From SAR86 cluster bacterium (GTDB lineage Bacteria > Pseudomonadota > Gammaproteobacteria > Magnimaribacterales > Magnimaribacteraceae): a stretch of DNA of 64,000 nt. The stretch lies in NCBI GenBank assembly GCA_023703575.1, contig CP097969.1, positions 715,517 through 779,516 of the forward strand. The letters run 5' to 3'. The notes beneath the pieces were generated by a model that did not search any database, had not been told where the DNA came from, and saw nothing but the letters and a program-made list of their open reading frames with translations. The position numbers were made by a program, and so were the translations under genes. This document shows positions 34,502-44,213 of the stretch, one piece after another (positions within the stretch are counted from its first letter, which is position 1; the number at the start of each line of letters is the position of its first letter).

Positions 34502-35266
34502 TTAATTTTTAAGTAATTTAATTAAATAGTCGAGCACTTTGTTTGGCTCTTCCATCATCAAGGAATGTCCAGAGCCAAGTATTTCCTCTACGAGAGGTTG
34601 ATTGAAATTATCAATTAAATCTTGTGCTTTAATCCTTGGTGTTAAGAAATCATTAGAACCTAAAATTAATTGTACTTTAGCCTCAACTTTTTTTGCCTTA
34701 TCAAGACCATCAGTAAATTCAGAGCATGCCTTCAAGTCCTTATAAATAATTCCTTTTTTACTTTTCTGCATCAGTCTTTTAGTTGATTCTGTCATCCACA
34801 TCCCGGGTGTTTTATTGCCACCTAATCGTGAAGAAAAACTATATCCCATAAATGTGAGTATATTTATAGCAACTTGAGGATTACTTTTTGCAGATTCCAA
34901 TAATGCTTCATTTACCTGCATTGGAAAAGCTGTTCCTATCATAGATATTGCTTTGACTCTTTCAGGTCGAGAAGATGCCATTTCTAATGCTATTAGAGAA
35001 CCCATACTATGTCCCACTAAGGAGCATCTTTGAATTTTATATCTATCTAGAAAATTATAAATATAGGTTGAAATCTTAGATATTGAGTCCAGTGGTTTAT
35101 CTTTATTTTGTCCGTGACCAGGCAAATCTATTGCCAGTACATCTGTTTTTTTTCTAGAAAAGTATCTCACTGGTAAGGTCCATACCGTATGATCCATGCC
35201 AGTACCGTGAATAAAAATAATAGGTTCACTTTTATTAATTTTTTGTTGGATAGGATGATAATACAT
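34502..35266 (-). CDS. Alpha/beta hydrolase
   Basis: A 254-residue hydrolase with oxyanion motif IFIHGTGMDHTVW, nucleophile Ser87 in VGHSMGS, an Asp in the LILGSND strand, and a catalytic His near GSGHSLMMEEP. No signal peptide. It lies one base after MetY and just upstream of the homocysteine methyltransferase, so it may act in the same pathway, but it is much shorter than MetX acyltransferases (about 350-380) and lacks their motifs. The substrate is unknown. Confidence 0.88.
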   Translation of the reverse strand: MYYHPIQQKINKSEPIIFIHGTGMDHTVWTLPVRYFSRKKTDVLAIDLPGHGQNKDKPLDSISKISTYIYNFLDRYKIQRCSLVGHSMGSLIALEMASSRPERVKAISMIGTAFPMQVNEALLESAKSNPQVAINILTFMGYSFSSRLGGNKTPGMWMTESTKRLMQKSKKGIIYKDLKACSEFTDGLDKAKKVEAKVQLILGSNDFLTPRIKAQDLIDNFNQPLVEEILGSGHSLMMEEPNKVLDYLIKLLKN

Positions 35267-35267
35267 T

Positions 35268-36560
35268 TTATCGATTCGCTTGTTTTAATGCTTCATCAAG
35301 ATCTTCTTTTAAATCATTTATATCTTCGATACCTATTGAAAGTCTTACTGTAGATTCACTAATTCCAGCATTTTTTAACGCTAGAGTATCCATTCTATGG
35401 TGAGTCGTGCTAGCAGGATGAATTACTAATGATTTTGCATCACCTACGTTTGCTAAATGAGAGAAGATGTTTAATGATTCAATAAATTTCTTACCAGATT
35501 CAAGTCCACCCTCAATTTCGAATGTAAAAACTGCTCCACAACCTCTTGGTAGAATTTCTTGAGCTAGTTTATTGTCCGGATGATTCTCTAGTTCAGGATA
35601 AGAAACACTTTTAACTTCTTTGTGTTCATTGAGAAATGAAACAATTTCACGAGTATTTGAAATATGTTTTTCCATTCTTAAACTAAGTGTCTCTAATCCT
35701 TGCAGAATCAAAAAGGCGGTGTGAGGACTCATGCAAGCACCAAAGTCTCTTGCTCCCTCTTTTCTGGCTCTATTAATAAAGGCGGCAGGTCCAAACTCTT
35801 CTACAAATTTCATATTATGAAATCCGTTATAAGGTTCATTTAGTGTTTTAAATTTTTTATTTGAACTCCATTCAAATTTACCACTATCCACCAGCAGTCC
35901 ACCTATAACAACTCCATGTCCTGAGAGGAATTTGGTAGCTGAGTGAAAAATCAGGTCAGCTCCATAGTCGAAAGGTTTCATTAAATAGGGCGTGGTAAAA
36001 GTAGAGTCTACCAAAAGTGGTAATTTATTTTGATGTGCGATATTTGAAACCATTTCAATGTTCATAACATCAAGACCAGGATTACCTAGAGTTTCACCAA
36101 ATATCAAACCTGTATTTTTTTGTATAGCCGACTTTATATTTTTAGGTTTCCTAAAGTCCACAAAAGAAGAGGTAATTCCAAATCTTGGTAATGTATATTC
36201 AAGTAAATTATGACTTCCTCCATAGAGACTCTTAGAAGCTACTATGTGTGAACTTTTACCTAATATTGTTGTAATTGCTAAGAAGAGTGCAGCTTGTCCG
36301 CTAGCTGTTGAAATTGCACCTATTCCACCTTCCAATGAGCTGATTCTCTCTTCCAGAACTGCATTAGTAGGGTTTGTTATCCTAGAATAGGTATGACCAG
36401 CTCTTTCATTATTGAAAATTCCTGCTGCTGTTTCTGAGTCTGGAAAGACAAAAGATGAGGTTTGATAGATTGGTGTAGCTCTTGAGCCAAAGTCTGAATC
36501 AGGTTTATTTCCTGCATGTAAAGATAATGTTTCTAGATTTAAATCTTTAGGTTTTTTCAT
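35268..36560 (-). CDS. metY: O-acetylhomoserine sulfhydrylase-like PLP enzyme (MetY family)
   Basis: A 430-residue gamma-replacement enzyme of the Cys/Met metabolism family. It would form homocysteine (or methionine) from O-acyl-homoserine and sulfide (or methanethiol). Family motifs: TLSLHAGN, YSRITNPT, LEGG, GNPGLDV, the PLP-binding Lys210 in SATKFLSGHG, and the Y/R-rich C-terminal VRLSIGIED. The length of about 430 and long insertion (FKTLNEPYNGFH) favour MetY over MetB/MetC. Homocysteine made here would be methylated by the enzyme at 33582-34484. No S-adenosylmethionine riboswitch was recognised upstream. Confidence 0.92.
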   Translation of the reverse strand: MKKPKDLNLETLSLHAGNKPDSDFGSRATPIYQTSSFVFPDSETAAGIFNNERAGHTYSRITNPTNAVLEERISSLEGGIGAISTASGQAALFLAITTILGKSSHIVASKSLYGGSHNLLEYTLPRFGITSSFVDFRKPKNIKSAIQKNTGLIFGETLGNPGLDVMNIEMVSNIAHQNKLPLLVDSTFTTPYLMKPFDYGADLIFHSATKFLSGHGVVIGGLLVDSGKFEWSSNKKFKTLNEPYNGFHNMKFVEEFGPAAFINRARKEGARDFGACMSPHTAFLILQGLETLSLRMEKHISNTREIVSFLNEHKEVKSVSYPELENHPDNKLAQEILPRGCGAVFTFEIEGGLESGKKFIESLNIFSHLANVGDAKSLVIHPASTTHHRMDTLALKNAGISESTVRLSIGIEDINDLKEDLDEALKQANR

Positions 36561-36648
36561 AATTATTAAAAACTTTGATATAAGTTATGACATTAGAATT
36601 CATAGCAGCACATATAGCAATAAAGTCAACGAAATAAAGTTTACTAGG

Positions 36649-36658
36649 TACAATTGTA
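36649..36658. promoter_or_regulatory. Palindrome in the metY / carboxylesterase divergent gap
   Basis: TACAATTGTA is a perfect 10-bp palindrome in the 119-base gap between the divergent metY-like and esterase genes, 21 bases before the esterase start. It does not resemble the MetJ box. A regulator site is possible, but short AT-rich palindromes also arise by chance. Confidence 0.2.
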
Positions 36659-36679
36659 AGAAATTGAGAAGTACAAAAT

Positions 36680-38206
36680 ATGAGTAAAATCTTATTATTA
36701 ATTTTTTTTCTTTCAAGCTGGATGATCGCAGCTATAGAGTTAGATAAACAATTAATCATTGGGGATGTTGAATATCTAGCTAAATATCAAACAGATAGCA
36801 ATACTTTCATTTTCAGAGGAATACCTTATGCAGAACCTCCTATTAATAACCTTAGATGGAAGTCTCCAATACCTGCAAAGAAAAACTTAAAGATTGATGC
36901 AAGACAATTTAAACCCGCATGCATGCAAGATAGATACAATACGGATTGGTATCATAATGTCATAAAGGCTTTTGGAAGCGATCCATCTCTTTTTGAGCAC
37001 GTCAATTCAATATCAGAAGATTGTCTCTATCTGAATATTTGGACCAAATCATTAGAAACTTCTGCTAGAAAACCTGTAATGGTATGGATCCATGGTGGAA
37101 ATGATACCGCTGGTTGGAGTTATGAGCCTGACTACATTGGTCATAATTTGTCCAATAAAGATGTTGTAGTTGTATCAATTGGCTATAGGTTAAATATATT
37201 TGGTTTTTTTAAACATCCAAATATGAGCAAACAAACAGGTAATTTTGGCCTAGAAGATCAAATTCTTTCTTTGCAATGGTTAAAGGAAAACATTAAATAT
37301 TTTGGAGGCGATCCTAACAACATAACTATCTTTGGAGAATCCGCAGGAGGTGCTCATATTTCATACCATCTAGTTTCGCCAGCTTCTGAAGGGCTATTTG
37401 AAAAAGCTATTATACAAAGCGGTGGTTATAACCTTGTTAGCCCATATAGCTTATTAGACATTCAAGAAGCTTATAATTTCGCAAAAGAGGCCACAGATAT
37501 TATTAGTCCAAACAATTTTGAAGCTTTAAGAAACATAGACTCAAAGAGATTATTAGATGTATCTAAGGCCATGGGTTATCCATTTCATCCAATTATCGAC
37601 GGGAATTTGATAGAAAAACAAATCTTAAATATTTACTCAAGAGGAAATTTAAATAAAGTTGATCTTATTATTGGAAGTAATAAAAATGAAGAATACCTTT
37701 ATATAGACAAAGAGATGTCTCTTGAAGACTTGATCAAACAAATTAAAGAAAGAAATCCTGATAAAGCCGATAAAATAATATCTCTACTGGATTTATCTGA
37801 TATACCTTTAGCATCTGATAGAGTTGGGACAAACCAATTGACAGCTTGTCCTTCAATTTTTATTGCAAGACAAATGACTAAATCTGGCAACAAGGTTTAT
37901 CAATATTTATTTAGTAAACAAAGAATTAAAAGTGAAAATATTCTCTCTTATCATGGAGCTGAGATTCCATATGTTTTCAGTACTCATGATGCATATCTCC
38001 CTACAACAAATAATGACCTAAAGCTTACTGACAGCATAATGAATTATTGGACCCAATTTGCTAAAAAAGGAAATCCAAACTCCGATAATACTGATGTTTA
38101 TTGGGACGAATTTGGTGATGAAGAGAACTACATAATTCTTGATACTACAATTAAGACTGATCAGAAACTTGAAAAAGAGCTTTGTGACTTAATATTCACA
38201 AATTAG
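36680..38206 (+). CDS. Type B carboxylesterase, secreted
   Basis: A 508-residue serine esterase of the carboxylesterase/para-nitrobenzyl esterase family. It has a signal peptide (about 1-18, ending IAA), FRGIPYAEPP, the EDCLYLN signature (113-119), nucleophile Ser221 in FGESAGG, likely acid Glu337/338 in GSNKNEE, and His425 in SYHGAEIPY. The triad is complete. Export to the periplasm or beyond and the receptor gene 52 bases downstream suggest it cleaves an ester whose products or precursor enter via that receptor. Confidence 0.93.
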   Translation: MSKILLLIFFLSSWMIAAIELDKQLIIGDVEYLAKYQTDSNTFIFRGIPYAEPPINNLRWKSPIPAKKNLKIDARQFKPACMQDRYNTDWYHNVIKAFGSDPSLFEHVNSISEDCLYLNIWTKSLETSARKPVMVWIHGGNDTAGWSYEPDYIGHNLSNKDVVVVSIGYRLNIFGFFKHPNMSKQTGNFGLEDQILSLQWLKENIKYFGGDPNNITIFGESAGGAHISYHLVSPASEGLFEKAIIQSGGYNLVSPYSLLDIQEAYNFAKEATDIISPNNFEALRNIDSKRLLDVSKAMGYPFHPIIDGNLIEKQILNIYSRGNLNKVDLIIGSNKNEEYLYIDKEMSLEDLIKQIKERNPDKADKIISLLDLSDIPLASDRVGTNQLTACPSIFIARQMTKSGNKVYQYLFSKQRIKSENILSYHGAEIPYVFSTHDAYLPTTNNDLKLTDSIMNYWTQFAKKGNPNSDNTDVYWDEFGDEENYIILDTTIKTDQKLEKELCDLIFTN

Positions 38207-38235
38207 TTAAAATCTTGAAATTAATTTGCTATATT
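38207..38235 (+). promoter_or_regulatory. Candidate sigma-70 promoter for the fourth receptor
   Basis: TTAAAA (38207-38212), a 17-base spacer and TATATT (38230-38235) lie directly after the esterase stop. The -10 matches five of six consensus bases and the -35 four of six. Confidence 0.45.
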
Positions 38236-38248
38236 GAAAAGTGCAACT

Positions 38249-38254
38249 GGGGAG
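38249..38254 (+). promoter_or_regulatory. Ribosome binding site that decides the receptor start
   Basis: GGGGAG lies 4 bases before the ATG at 38259. It makes this ATG the likely start rather than the in-frame GTG at 38241, which would place the Shine-Dalgarno sequence inside the coding region. Confidence 0.7.
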
Positions 38255-38258
38255 AATT

Positions 38259-40610
38259 ATGCGCAAATATATACCAGCCTTTGAATTAAAAGATTCAGTT
38301 CTAAAAAAAGCTTTATCTTTCGGAAGTATAGCTACTTTAGGAACAATGCATTCCGGTGATTTACTTAGTGATGAAACAGAAGAACTTAACGATGTAGAAG
38401 AAATTATCGTTACTGCTAGTAAGAGAGAATCTAAAATAGAGGACCTCCCAATGAGCGTACAAGCTATAGCTGGGTCAAGATTAGAGAGTGCTAATGTTAA
38501 TGACTTTATGGATTATGCTGAGCTAATTCCTTCTCTTTCTTACATCCAGTATGGACCTGGAAGATCCGCTTTTTATATCAGAGGCACCTCAGATGGAAAC
38601 TTTGGGAATCTGGCTGGTCCCAATACAACTGTTGCAATGTACATAGACGAATCTCCTATTAATACAGTTGGCTTAAATCCTGATTTACATATCTATGATA
38701 TGGAAAGAATTGAGGTACTTAATGGACCTCAGGGGACCTTGTACGGATCTAGTGCTCAAGGAGGAACTGTCAGACTCATAACTAAAAAACCTCAATTAGA
38801 TGAATTTGATCTGGGTGCAGAATTAGACTTATCTTCTGGATCAGATGCCGATAATTCTGAGAGTCTAGAGGCTTACATAAATTTACCTATATCAGATAAT
38901 GTTGCAGCAAGAGTCTCTGCCTATAATGTGACAGAAGGTGGCTTTATAGACCTTGTAGGCGGTACTAGAACTTTTTCAGGTAGCGGCTACGAAGTTCCAC
39001 TATTAAGTGAAGATGATCACAACGAAAGTGAGGTTGAAGGTTTTAGAGCTTCAGTGAGAGCATGGATTAATGAAAATTTAATGGCGACTCTTACTCATAT
39101 AAGTCAAGAATCTTATACCTCTGGAAGTTGGGATCACCAACCAGATACCTTGGGAGATCTAAAGACCAGTCGGATTAAGGACGAATTTACCGATGATCAA
39201 TGGGATCAAACTAGCCTTACTCTAGAGGGCAATATTGGTGAATCTTCTTTTACCTATGCAGGTACTTTCTTTGATAGAGATGTTCGTTATCTTTGGGATT
39301 ACAACGATTATGTTGAGTACTATAGTCTCGATGCAGTAGGTGTAAATGGTTTCGGTTATGCAAGCTATTACACTTGTGATTACTATTCCTATTATTATTA
39401 CGGTACATACGATTGTAATAATCCAACAATGTGGGCCGATTACTCTCTCAGTATGGAAAGAGATACTCATGAATTAAGATTTTCTGGTGGTGAGGAAGGA
39501 GATAAAGTCCAATGGTTAATTGGCGTATTTTATGACAAATTGGAAAACCCTTATCAATACACTTATAAATGGCCTGGTTTACAAGACGAATGGTCAAATG
39601 GTTCTTTTGGAGGCACAGGCATAGCTGGAAGAGAAGGAATCTGGTGGGATGCAGATAATCTTAGGAAAGATGAGACTAAAGCAGTTTATGGTGAAGCTAT
39701 TATTTCTCTAAATGAAAATACTGATCTAACCGTTGGCTTAAGAGCGTTTGACTCAAAATTAACTTTTGATGCAAAGGATGGTTATTTTGGTGGGTACGGA
39801 ATAGATTATTATGGACATGAAGCCAATAGAACGGAAAAAGATTCTGGCATTTCTCCAAAATTAGCTATATCTAGAACATTAGAAAATAATGCTCTTTTAT
39901 ATTTTAATTTTTCTCAAGGTTATAGGCCCGCGGGAACAAATAGAACTAACAAAAATAGTGACTCAGCTCCTTTATATTACGACTCTGATGAACTAAACAA
40001 TTACGAGGTTGGTTATAAATATTCGAATTCTGATGGTACTCAGAGATTTAATATTGCAGGATATATGATGGATTGGAAGGATATGCAAACTGCTGTATAT
40101 GACCGTGATTTAGCAACTATACAATTTAATACAAACATTGGTGATGCAAGGATCACTGGTGTCGAGCTAGATTGGACAATCATTACAGATAATGGATTCT
40201 TAATAGTTTTAGGAGCATCTCTTATTGATCCAAAGCTTGAGGAAGACTTTGTGCTTAACGGTGTAGTTCAAGCAACTTCAGGTACTCAATTAGCAAATGT
40301 TGCTAAGCAGAAAGCTTCGATTGCGATTAATAAAGAATTTAGTTTTGCTGGAAGAAATGCGTATTGGGATTTAAATTTATCCCGTACAGGAAAAAGAGAG
40401 TCTTCTATAACAAACCCTGTAAATCAACCTGCATATACTTTAGGAAGTTTTTCTTCGACTCTAGAAGGGGAGAATTGGGATGGCACTTTGTATGTAGACA
40501 ATATTTCTGATGAAAGAGCAGTTATATGGGAATATCAAGGCTTTAGACCAGAAACGAAATTTACTAATAGACCAAGAGAAATTGGTATTAGACTTAAATA
40601 TAAACTGTAA
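38259..40610 (+). CDS. TonB-dependent receptor paired with a carboxylesterase
   Basis: A 783-residue outer-membrane receptor. EEIIVTASKRESKIEDLPMSV is a typical TonB-box/plug entry; the plug holds YIRGTSDGN, RIEVLNGPQGTLYGSSAQGGTVRLIT, the FecA/FyuA-like pattern seen in receptors of sphingomonads and marine gammaproteobacteria. The barrel ends in IGIRLKYKL. The signal sequence is unusual: a long polar stretch (1-18) precedes a weak hydrophobic core (about 19-33). An extracellular loop near 368-386 is tyrosine-rich with two cysteines (373, 386). It lies 52 bases after the esterase. The substrate is unknown. Confidence 0.92.
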   Translation: MRKYIPAFELKDSVLKKALSFGSIATLGTMHSGDLLSDETEELNDVEEIIVTASKRESKIEDLPMSVQAIAGSRLESANVNDFMDYAELIPSLSYIQYGPGRSAFYIRGTSDGNFGNLAGPNTTVAMYIDESPINTVGLNPDLHIYDMERIEVLNGPQGTLYGSSAQGGTVRLITKKPQLDEFDLGAELDLSSGSDADNSESLEAYINLPISDNVAARVSAYNVTEGGFIDLVGGTRTFSGSGYEVPLLSEDDHNESEVEGFRASVRAWINENLMATLTHISQESYTSGSWDHQPDTLGDLKTSRIKDEFTDDQWDQTSLTLEGNIGESSFTYAGTFFDRDVRYLWDYNDYVEYYSLDAVGVNGFGYASYYTCDYYSYYYYGTYDCNNPTMWADYSLSMERDTHELRFSGGEEGDKVQWLIGVFYDKLENPYQYTYKWPGLQDEWSNGSFGGTGIAGREGIWWDADNLRKDETKAVYGEAIISLNENTDLTVGLRAFDSKLTFDAKDGYFGGYGIDYYGHEANRTEKDSGISPKLAISRTLENNALLYFNFSQGYRPAGTNRTNKNSDSAPLYYDSDELNNYEVGYKYSNSDGTQRFNIAGYMMDWKDMQTAVYDRDLATIQFNTNIGDARITGVELDWTIITDNGFLIVLGASLIDPKLEEDFVLNGVVQATSGTQLANVAKQKASIAINKEFSFAGRNAYWDLNLSRTGKRESSITNPVNQPAYTLGSFSSTLEGENWDGTLYVDNISDERAVIWEYQGFRPETKFTNRPREIGIRLKYKL

Positions 40611-40613
40611 AGA

Positions 40614-42131
40614 TTATTTTTTTATTAGCTCCATTATTATTGATACTGCCATTAAGGGGTAAATAAATAGTAACGGCAATGATGTAATTAGTATTAAGTC
40701 TAAAGCCACACTGTGATCTGAATATAAGACAAGTACGGCAGGCAAGATACCTAAAACAACAGCCCAAGCCAATCTTAAATTTTTATGAGGCTCTTTTATT
40801 TTTCCTTTTATATTCAGAACATGAGACGAGATTACATAAGACATCGAATCGTAAGAAGTAGTTATAAATACAATTGTAATAATGCAAAAGATACAAAGCA
40901 TTATTGAACTAGCGGGCAGGGAGGTAATTACAGATATTGCTGTCTCTGCATGACCTATATCTTTCATATTTTGTACTACATTTATTTCATTATTAAGTTC
41001 ACCATTCATTGAATAGCCTCCCAGCACAAGGTAAAAGAGCCAAGTACCAAGTGTGCCGAAAAACAACATTCCTATAATTACTTGCCTCAGCGATCTACCT
41101 TTAGAAATTCTTGCTATGAATAATCCTACTAAAGGTCCAAATGCTACCCACCAAGCCCAGTAAAATATTGTCCATTCTTTTGCAAAATCTGACGGTTCAC
41201 TAATACCAAGCGTGCTCATGCTCCAGAAGTAGCTAAATGAATAATGAATGCCAGATACTGATAACTTGAGTAATTCTTTAAAGTCTGAAGAAAATACTAT
41301 CAAACAAAGAAAAACTAAAGCCAATATAAGATTAAAGTTACTGAGGATCTTTATGCCATTTTCTAAACCTTTATAAACACTATAACCATACAAGGCCACA
41401 CATAAAAGTATTACTCCAATATTTATATGTATACCATTGTTTATATTTAATAAACTTGTAAATCCGCTTGATAACATTGGTATATAAGAACCAATAGTGC
41501 CACCAGCCGCTCCGACTGTAGCTAGGATAAAAATAAGATCTATAAATCTACCAAAATAAGAGGATTCAATATCAGGTATTCCTAGACCCTTTAAACTAGA
41601 GCTCAATCGTAGTGAATTAAGGTTATATTTATAAAATGCTATTGATAGTGCGATAGCAGGTATACCGTATATTGACCATGCACTTAACCCCCAATGAAAT
41701 AATCCATATGCAGTTGCAAGAGAGTAAGCTTCAGATGAATATGCCTCAATACTAAATTGCGGTATTCCGACGTAATACGCCCATTCTACTCCTGACCAGT
41801 AAATGATACCTCCACCTATTCCGGAACAAAATAGCATTCCTATCCAGCTGAAATATGAGAACTCAGGAGAAGTATTTTTGCCTCCTAAGGTATATTTTCC
41901 ATAGTTAGTAGTTGCAAGAATGATTAGAAAGAGAAAGCTCACGATTGTTAGAATGAGATAAGAAGATCCAAAATATGAAACTACTAATGAATAAATATTA
42001 TCGATTATCTTTTTAGCCAAATTTGCATCCCATAAGATGAATGAAGCAGTTGCAATAACGGAGATAAAACTAATAAAAAGCGAAATGGCATCTATGCCAT
42101 ATGACTTTATTGCTTTATAAATATCTTCCAT
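40614..42131 (-). CDS. BCCT family transporter
   Basis: A 505-residue sodium- or proton-coupled symporter for quaternary ammonium compounds (betaine, carnitine, choline, DMSP). It has 12 predicted helices. The glycine-rich stretch GIGGGIIYWSGVEW and the conserved segment FYWAWWVAFGPLVGLFIARIS are hallmark sequences, and the tryptophan-rich substrate site is present. No long regulatory C-terminal tail is seen. It diverges from the TPR gene across 38 bases. Uptake of betaine or DMSP could feed the homocysteine methyltransferase, but this is only inference. Confidence 0.94.
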   Translation of the reverse strand: MEDIYKAIKSYGIDAISLFISFISVIATASFILWDANLAKKIIDNIYSLVVSYFGSSYLILTIVSFLFLIILATTNYGKYTLGGKNTSPEFSYFSWIGMLFCSGIGGGIIYWSGVEWAYYVGIPQFSIEAYSSEAYSLATAYGLFHWGLSAWSIYGIPAIALSIAFYKYNLNSLRLSSSLKGLGIPDIESSYFGRFIDLIFILATVGAAGGTIGSYIPMLSSGFTSLLNINNGIHINIGVILLCVALYGYSVYKGLENGIKILSNFNLILALVFLCLIVFSSDFKELLKLSVSGIHYSFSYFWSMSTLGISEPSDFAKEWTIFYWAWWVAFGPLVGLFIARISKGRSLRQVIIGMLFFGTLGTWLFYLVLGGYSMNGELNNEINVVQNMKDIGHAETAISVITSLPASSIMLCIFCIITIVFITTSYDSMSYVISSHVLNIKGKIKEPHKNLRLAWAVVLGILPAVLVLYSDHSVALDLILITSLPLLFIYPLMAVSIIMELIKK

Positions 42132-42169
42132 CTAGTGAAGCATAACTCCGTCTAAGATAGAATGAAACT

Positions 42170-44164
42170 ATGTCTAATAAATCCTATACAGAGGTAAGTA
42201 TTAAAGAAGCATATGAAAATGCTGCATCTTTACTTGAATCTGGTGAAATAGACTTAGCGGAATACCAGCTGACTGAAATTCTAAATAAATTTCCTGATGA
42301 GCCCAATGCCCTTCGTTTAAGTGGGCTATCTAGTCTTCAAAAAGGAAAGCCAGAGATTGCTCTTATTCCATTAAAAAAGGCTTTGAAAGTTGCGCCTGAT
42401 TTTTATCAAGTATATGAAAATCTATCACAAGCATGGGTTTTATTGGGTAATCTTGAAGAGGCGGAGATTTGCTTAAAAAAATATTTAGAACATAATCAGT
42501 CGAGTTTTTCAGCCTGGAAAGCGCTAGGTGATATTCTTTTTGATCAGGGAAAAGAAGAAGAATCCGAGAAGGCATATAAGAATGCCATATCTACAGATCC
42601 TAAATATCTAAAACTTCAGGAAGCAATGGTATTGATACAAAAGGGAAATCTTGGAGAGGCAGAAAAAATATATAGAGAAATATTAGCTGAGGATCCTGAA
42701 AATGTAGATGCAATAAGACTCTTAGCACTGCTAGCATCAAGAGCTGGATCTAATGACCATGCAATAAGAATGTTAGAAAGTTGTGTAAGAATTGCCCCAG
42801 ATTACGCGTTGGCATGGGAAAACCTGGCAAAACTTTACAGGCAAAAGGATGATCAGGAAAGCCTTATTAAAGCATCTAAATGTTTTTTAAAAGCTACTGA
42901 ATTAAGACCTGACTGGGCAGAAGGTTGGGCAGGATTAGGAACTATGCAGACAAGAAGTTCACAACATAACGATGGCATTGAATCGTATCAAAAATCTTTA
43001 TCTCTAAAAGAGAACCAGCCAAGAGTGCATTTGAGTCTAGGGCATGTTTATAAAACGACAGGTTCACAAGATAAATCTATAGCCGCTTATAAAGATGCAA
43101 TTAAATTTGACGAAAAATTTGGAGAAGCCTATTGGAGTCTGGCAAATTTAAAAACATACAGATTCGATGAAAAAGAACTGAATAATATGGAAGTGCAAAT
43201 AGATAATCAGGATCTATCAGAAAGAGAAAAAATACATTTTTTATTTGCATTAGGTAAAGCTTATGAAGATATTGGTGATTACGAAAAATCCTTCAAATAT
43301 TATGATCTTGGAAATCATTTAAATAGAGGAAGGACTTCATATGACCCAAAAGCAATAGAAGCTCTAACAGATCGGTTGATATCTTTTTTTAATCTAGATC
43401 TATTTCATCAATTTGAAGATTCTGGTTATCACACAAACGAACCTATCTTTATAGTCGGCCTTCCTAGATCAGGATCAACTCTTGTTGAACAAATTCTCGC
43501 ATCTCATTCTTTGGTAGAAGGAACTATGGAACTTCCTAATATTATGAATATTGCAAGAAAATTAGGAAATTCATCAAAAGAGAATACCGCATACCCAGAG
43601 ATAATAGGCAGTCTTAATAGAACTGATTTGATTAATCTAGGCAAGACTTTCATAGAAGAAACTAAATTTATAAGAACTGATAAGCCAATTTTTATAGATA
43701 AGATGCCTAATAACTTCAGTCATATTGGATTAATAAAATTGATATTACCAAAAGCTAAGATTATAGATGCCAGAAGAAATCCAATGGATACATGCTTTAG
43801 CTGCTACAAACAATTATTTGCCAGAGGGCAGGCTTTTACTTATGACCAAACTGAAATAGCTAGATATTATTTAAATTATATTAGGTTAATGGATCATTGG
43901 GATGAAGTCCTTCCAGGACACGTTTTTAGGGTTCAACATGAGCAATTATTAGAAGATCAAGAAAAGGTTACAAGAGATTTATTGAACTTTTGTGATTTAG
44001 ATTTTGAACATGCAACTCTAGAATTTTATAAGAATTCTCGGGCGGTAAAGACAGCTAGTTCCGAACAAGTTAGAGAACCCATTAATAATAAAGGGCTCCA
44101 TCAATGGAAAAAATATGAGTCTTATCTTGGTGATCTAAAATATCACCTTAAGAACTTAATCTAA
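42170..44164 (+). CDS. TPR-repeat sulfotransferase
   Basis: A 664-residue protein with tandem tetratricopeptide repeats (about 10-400; for example LRLSGLSSLQKGKPEIALIP and VHLSLGHVYKTTGSQDKSI) fused to a sulfotransferase domain. The PAPS 5'-phosphosulfate motif is PIFIVGLPRSGSTLVEQ, with Arg433-Ser434-Gly435-Ser436-Thr437. The 3'-phosphate loop is DARRNPMDTCFSCYKQ. No signal peptide. This architecture is common in marine bacteria; the acceptor is unknown (lipid, glycan or small molecule). It stands alone before argG. Confidence 0.9.
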   Translation: MSNKSYTEVSIKEAYENAASLLESGEIDLAEYQLTEILNKFPDEPNALRLSGLSSLQKGKPEIALIPLKKALKVAPDFYQVYENLSQAWVLLGNLEEAEICLKKYLEHNQSSFSAWKALGDILFDQGKEEESEKAYKNAISTDPKYLKLQEAMVLIQKGNLGEAEKIYREILAEDPENVDAIRLLALLASRAGSNDHAIRMLESCVRIAPDYALAWENLAKLYRQKDDQESLIKASKCFLKATELRPDWAEGWAGLGTMQTRSSQHNDGIESYQKSLSLKENQPRVHLSLGHVYKTTGSQDKSIAAYKDAIKFDEKFGEAYWSLANLKTYRFDEKELNNMEVQIDNQDLSEREKIHFLFALGKAYEDIGDYEKSFKYYDLGNHLNRGRTSYDPKAIEALTDRLISFFNLDLFHQFEDSGYHTNEPIFIVGLPRSGSTLVEQILASHSLVEGTMELPNIMNIARKLGNSSKENTAYPEIIGSLNRTDLINLGKTFIEETKFIRTDKPIFIDKMPNNFSHIGLIKLILPKAKIIDARRNPMDTCFSCYKQLFARGQAFTYDQTEIARYYLNYIRLMDHWDEVLPGHVFRVQHEQLLEDQEKVTRDLLNFCDLDFEHATLEFYKNSRAVKTASSEQVREPINNKGLHQWKKYESYLGDLKYHLKNLI

Positions 44165-44213
44165 AGGTCTTTAGTGAAATTACAATTTCTATGTATACAA
44201 TACGCACCCTGTT

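Noticed and set aside
34502-35266. Homoserine O-acetyltransferase (MetX) identity for the hydrolase next to metY
   Set aside because: The protein is over 100 residues shorter than MetX and lacks its motifs.
36561-36679. S-adenosylmethionine riboswitch upstream of the MetY-like gene
   Set aside because: I looked for known SAM-riboswitch cores on the minus strand and saw none; a covariance search would settle it.
38241-38258. GTG start for the fourth receptor
   Set aside because: The ribosome site GGGGAG lies just before the ATG at 38259 and would fall inside the longer reading frame.
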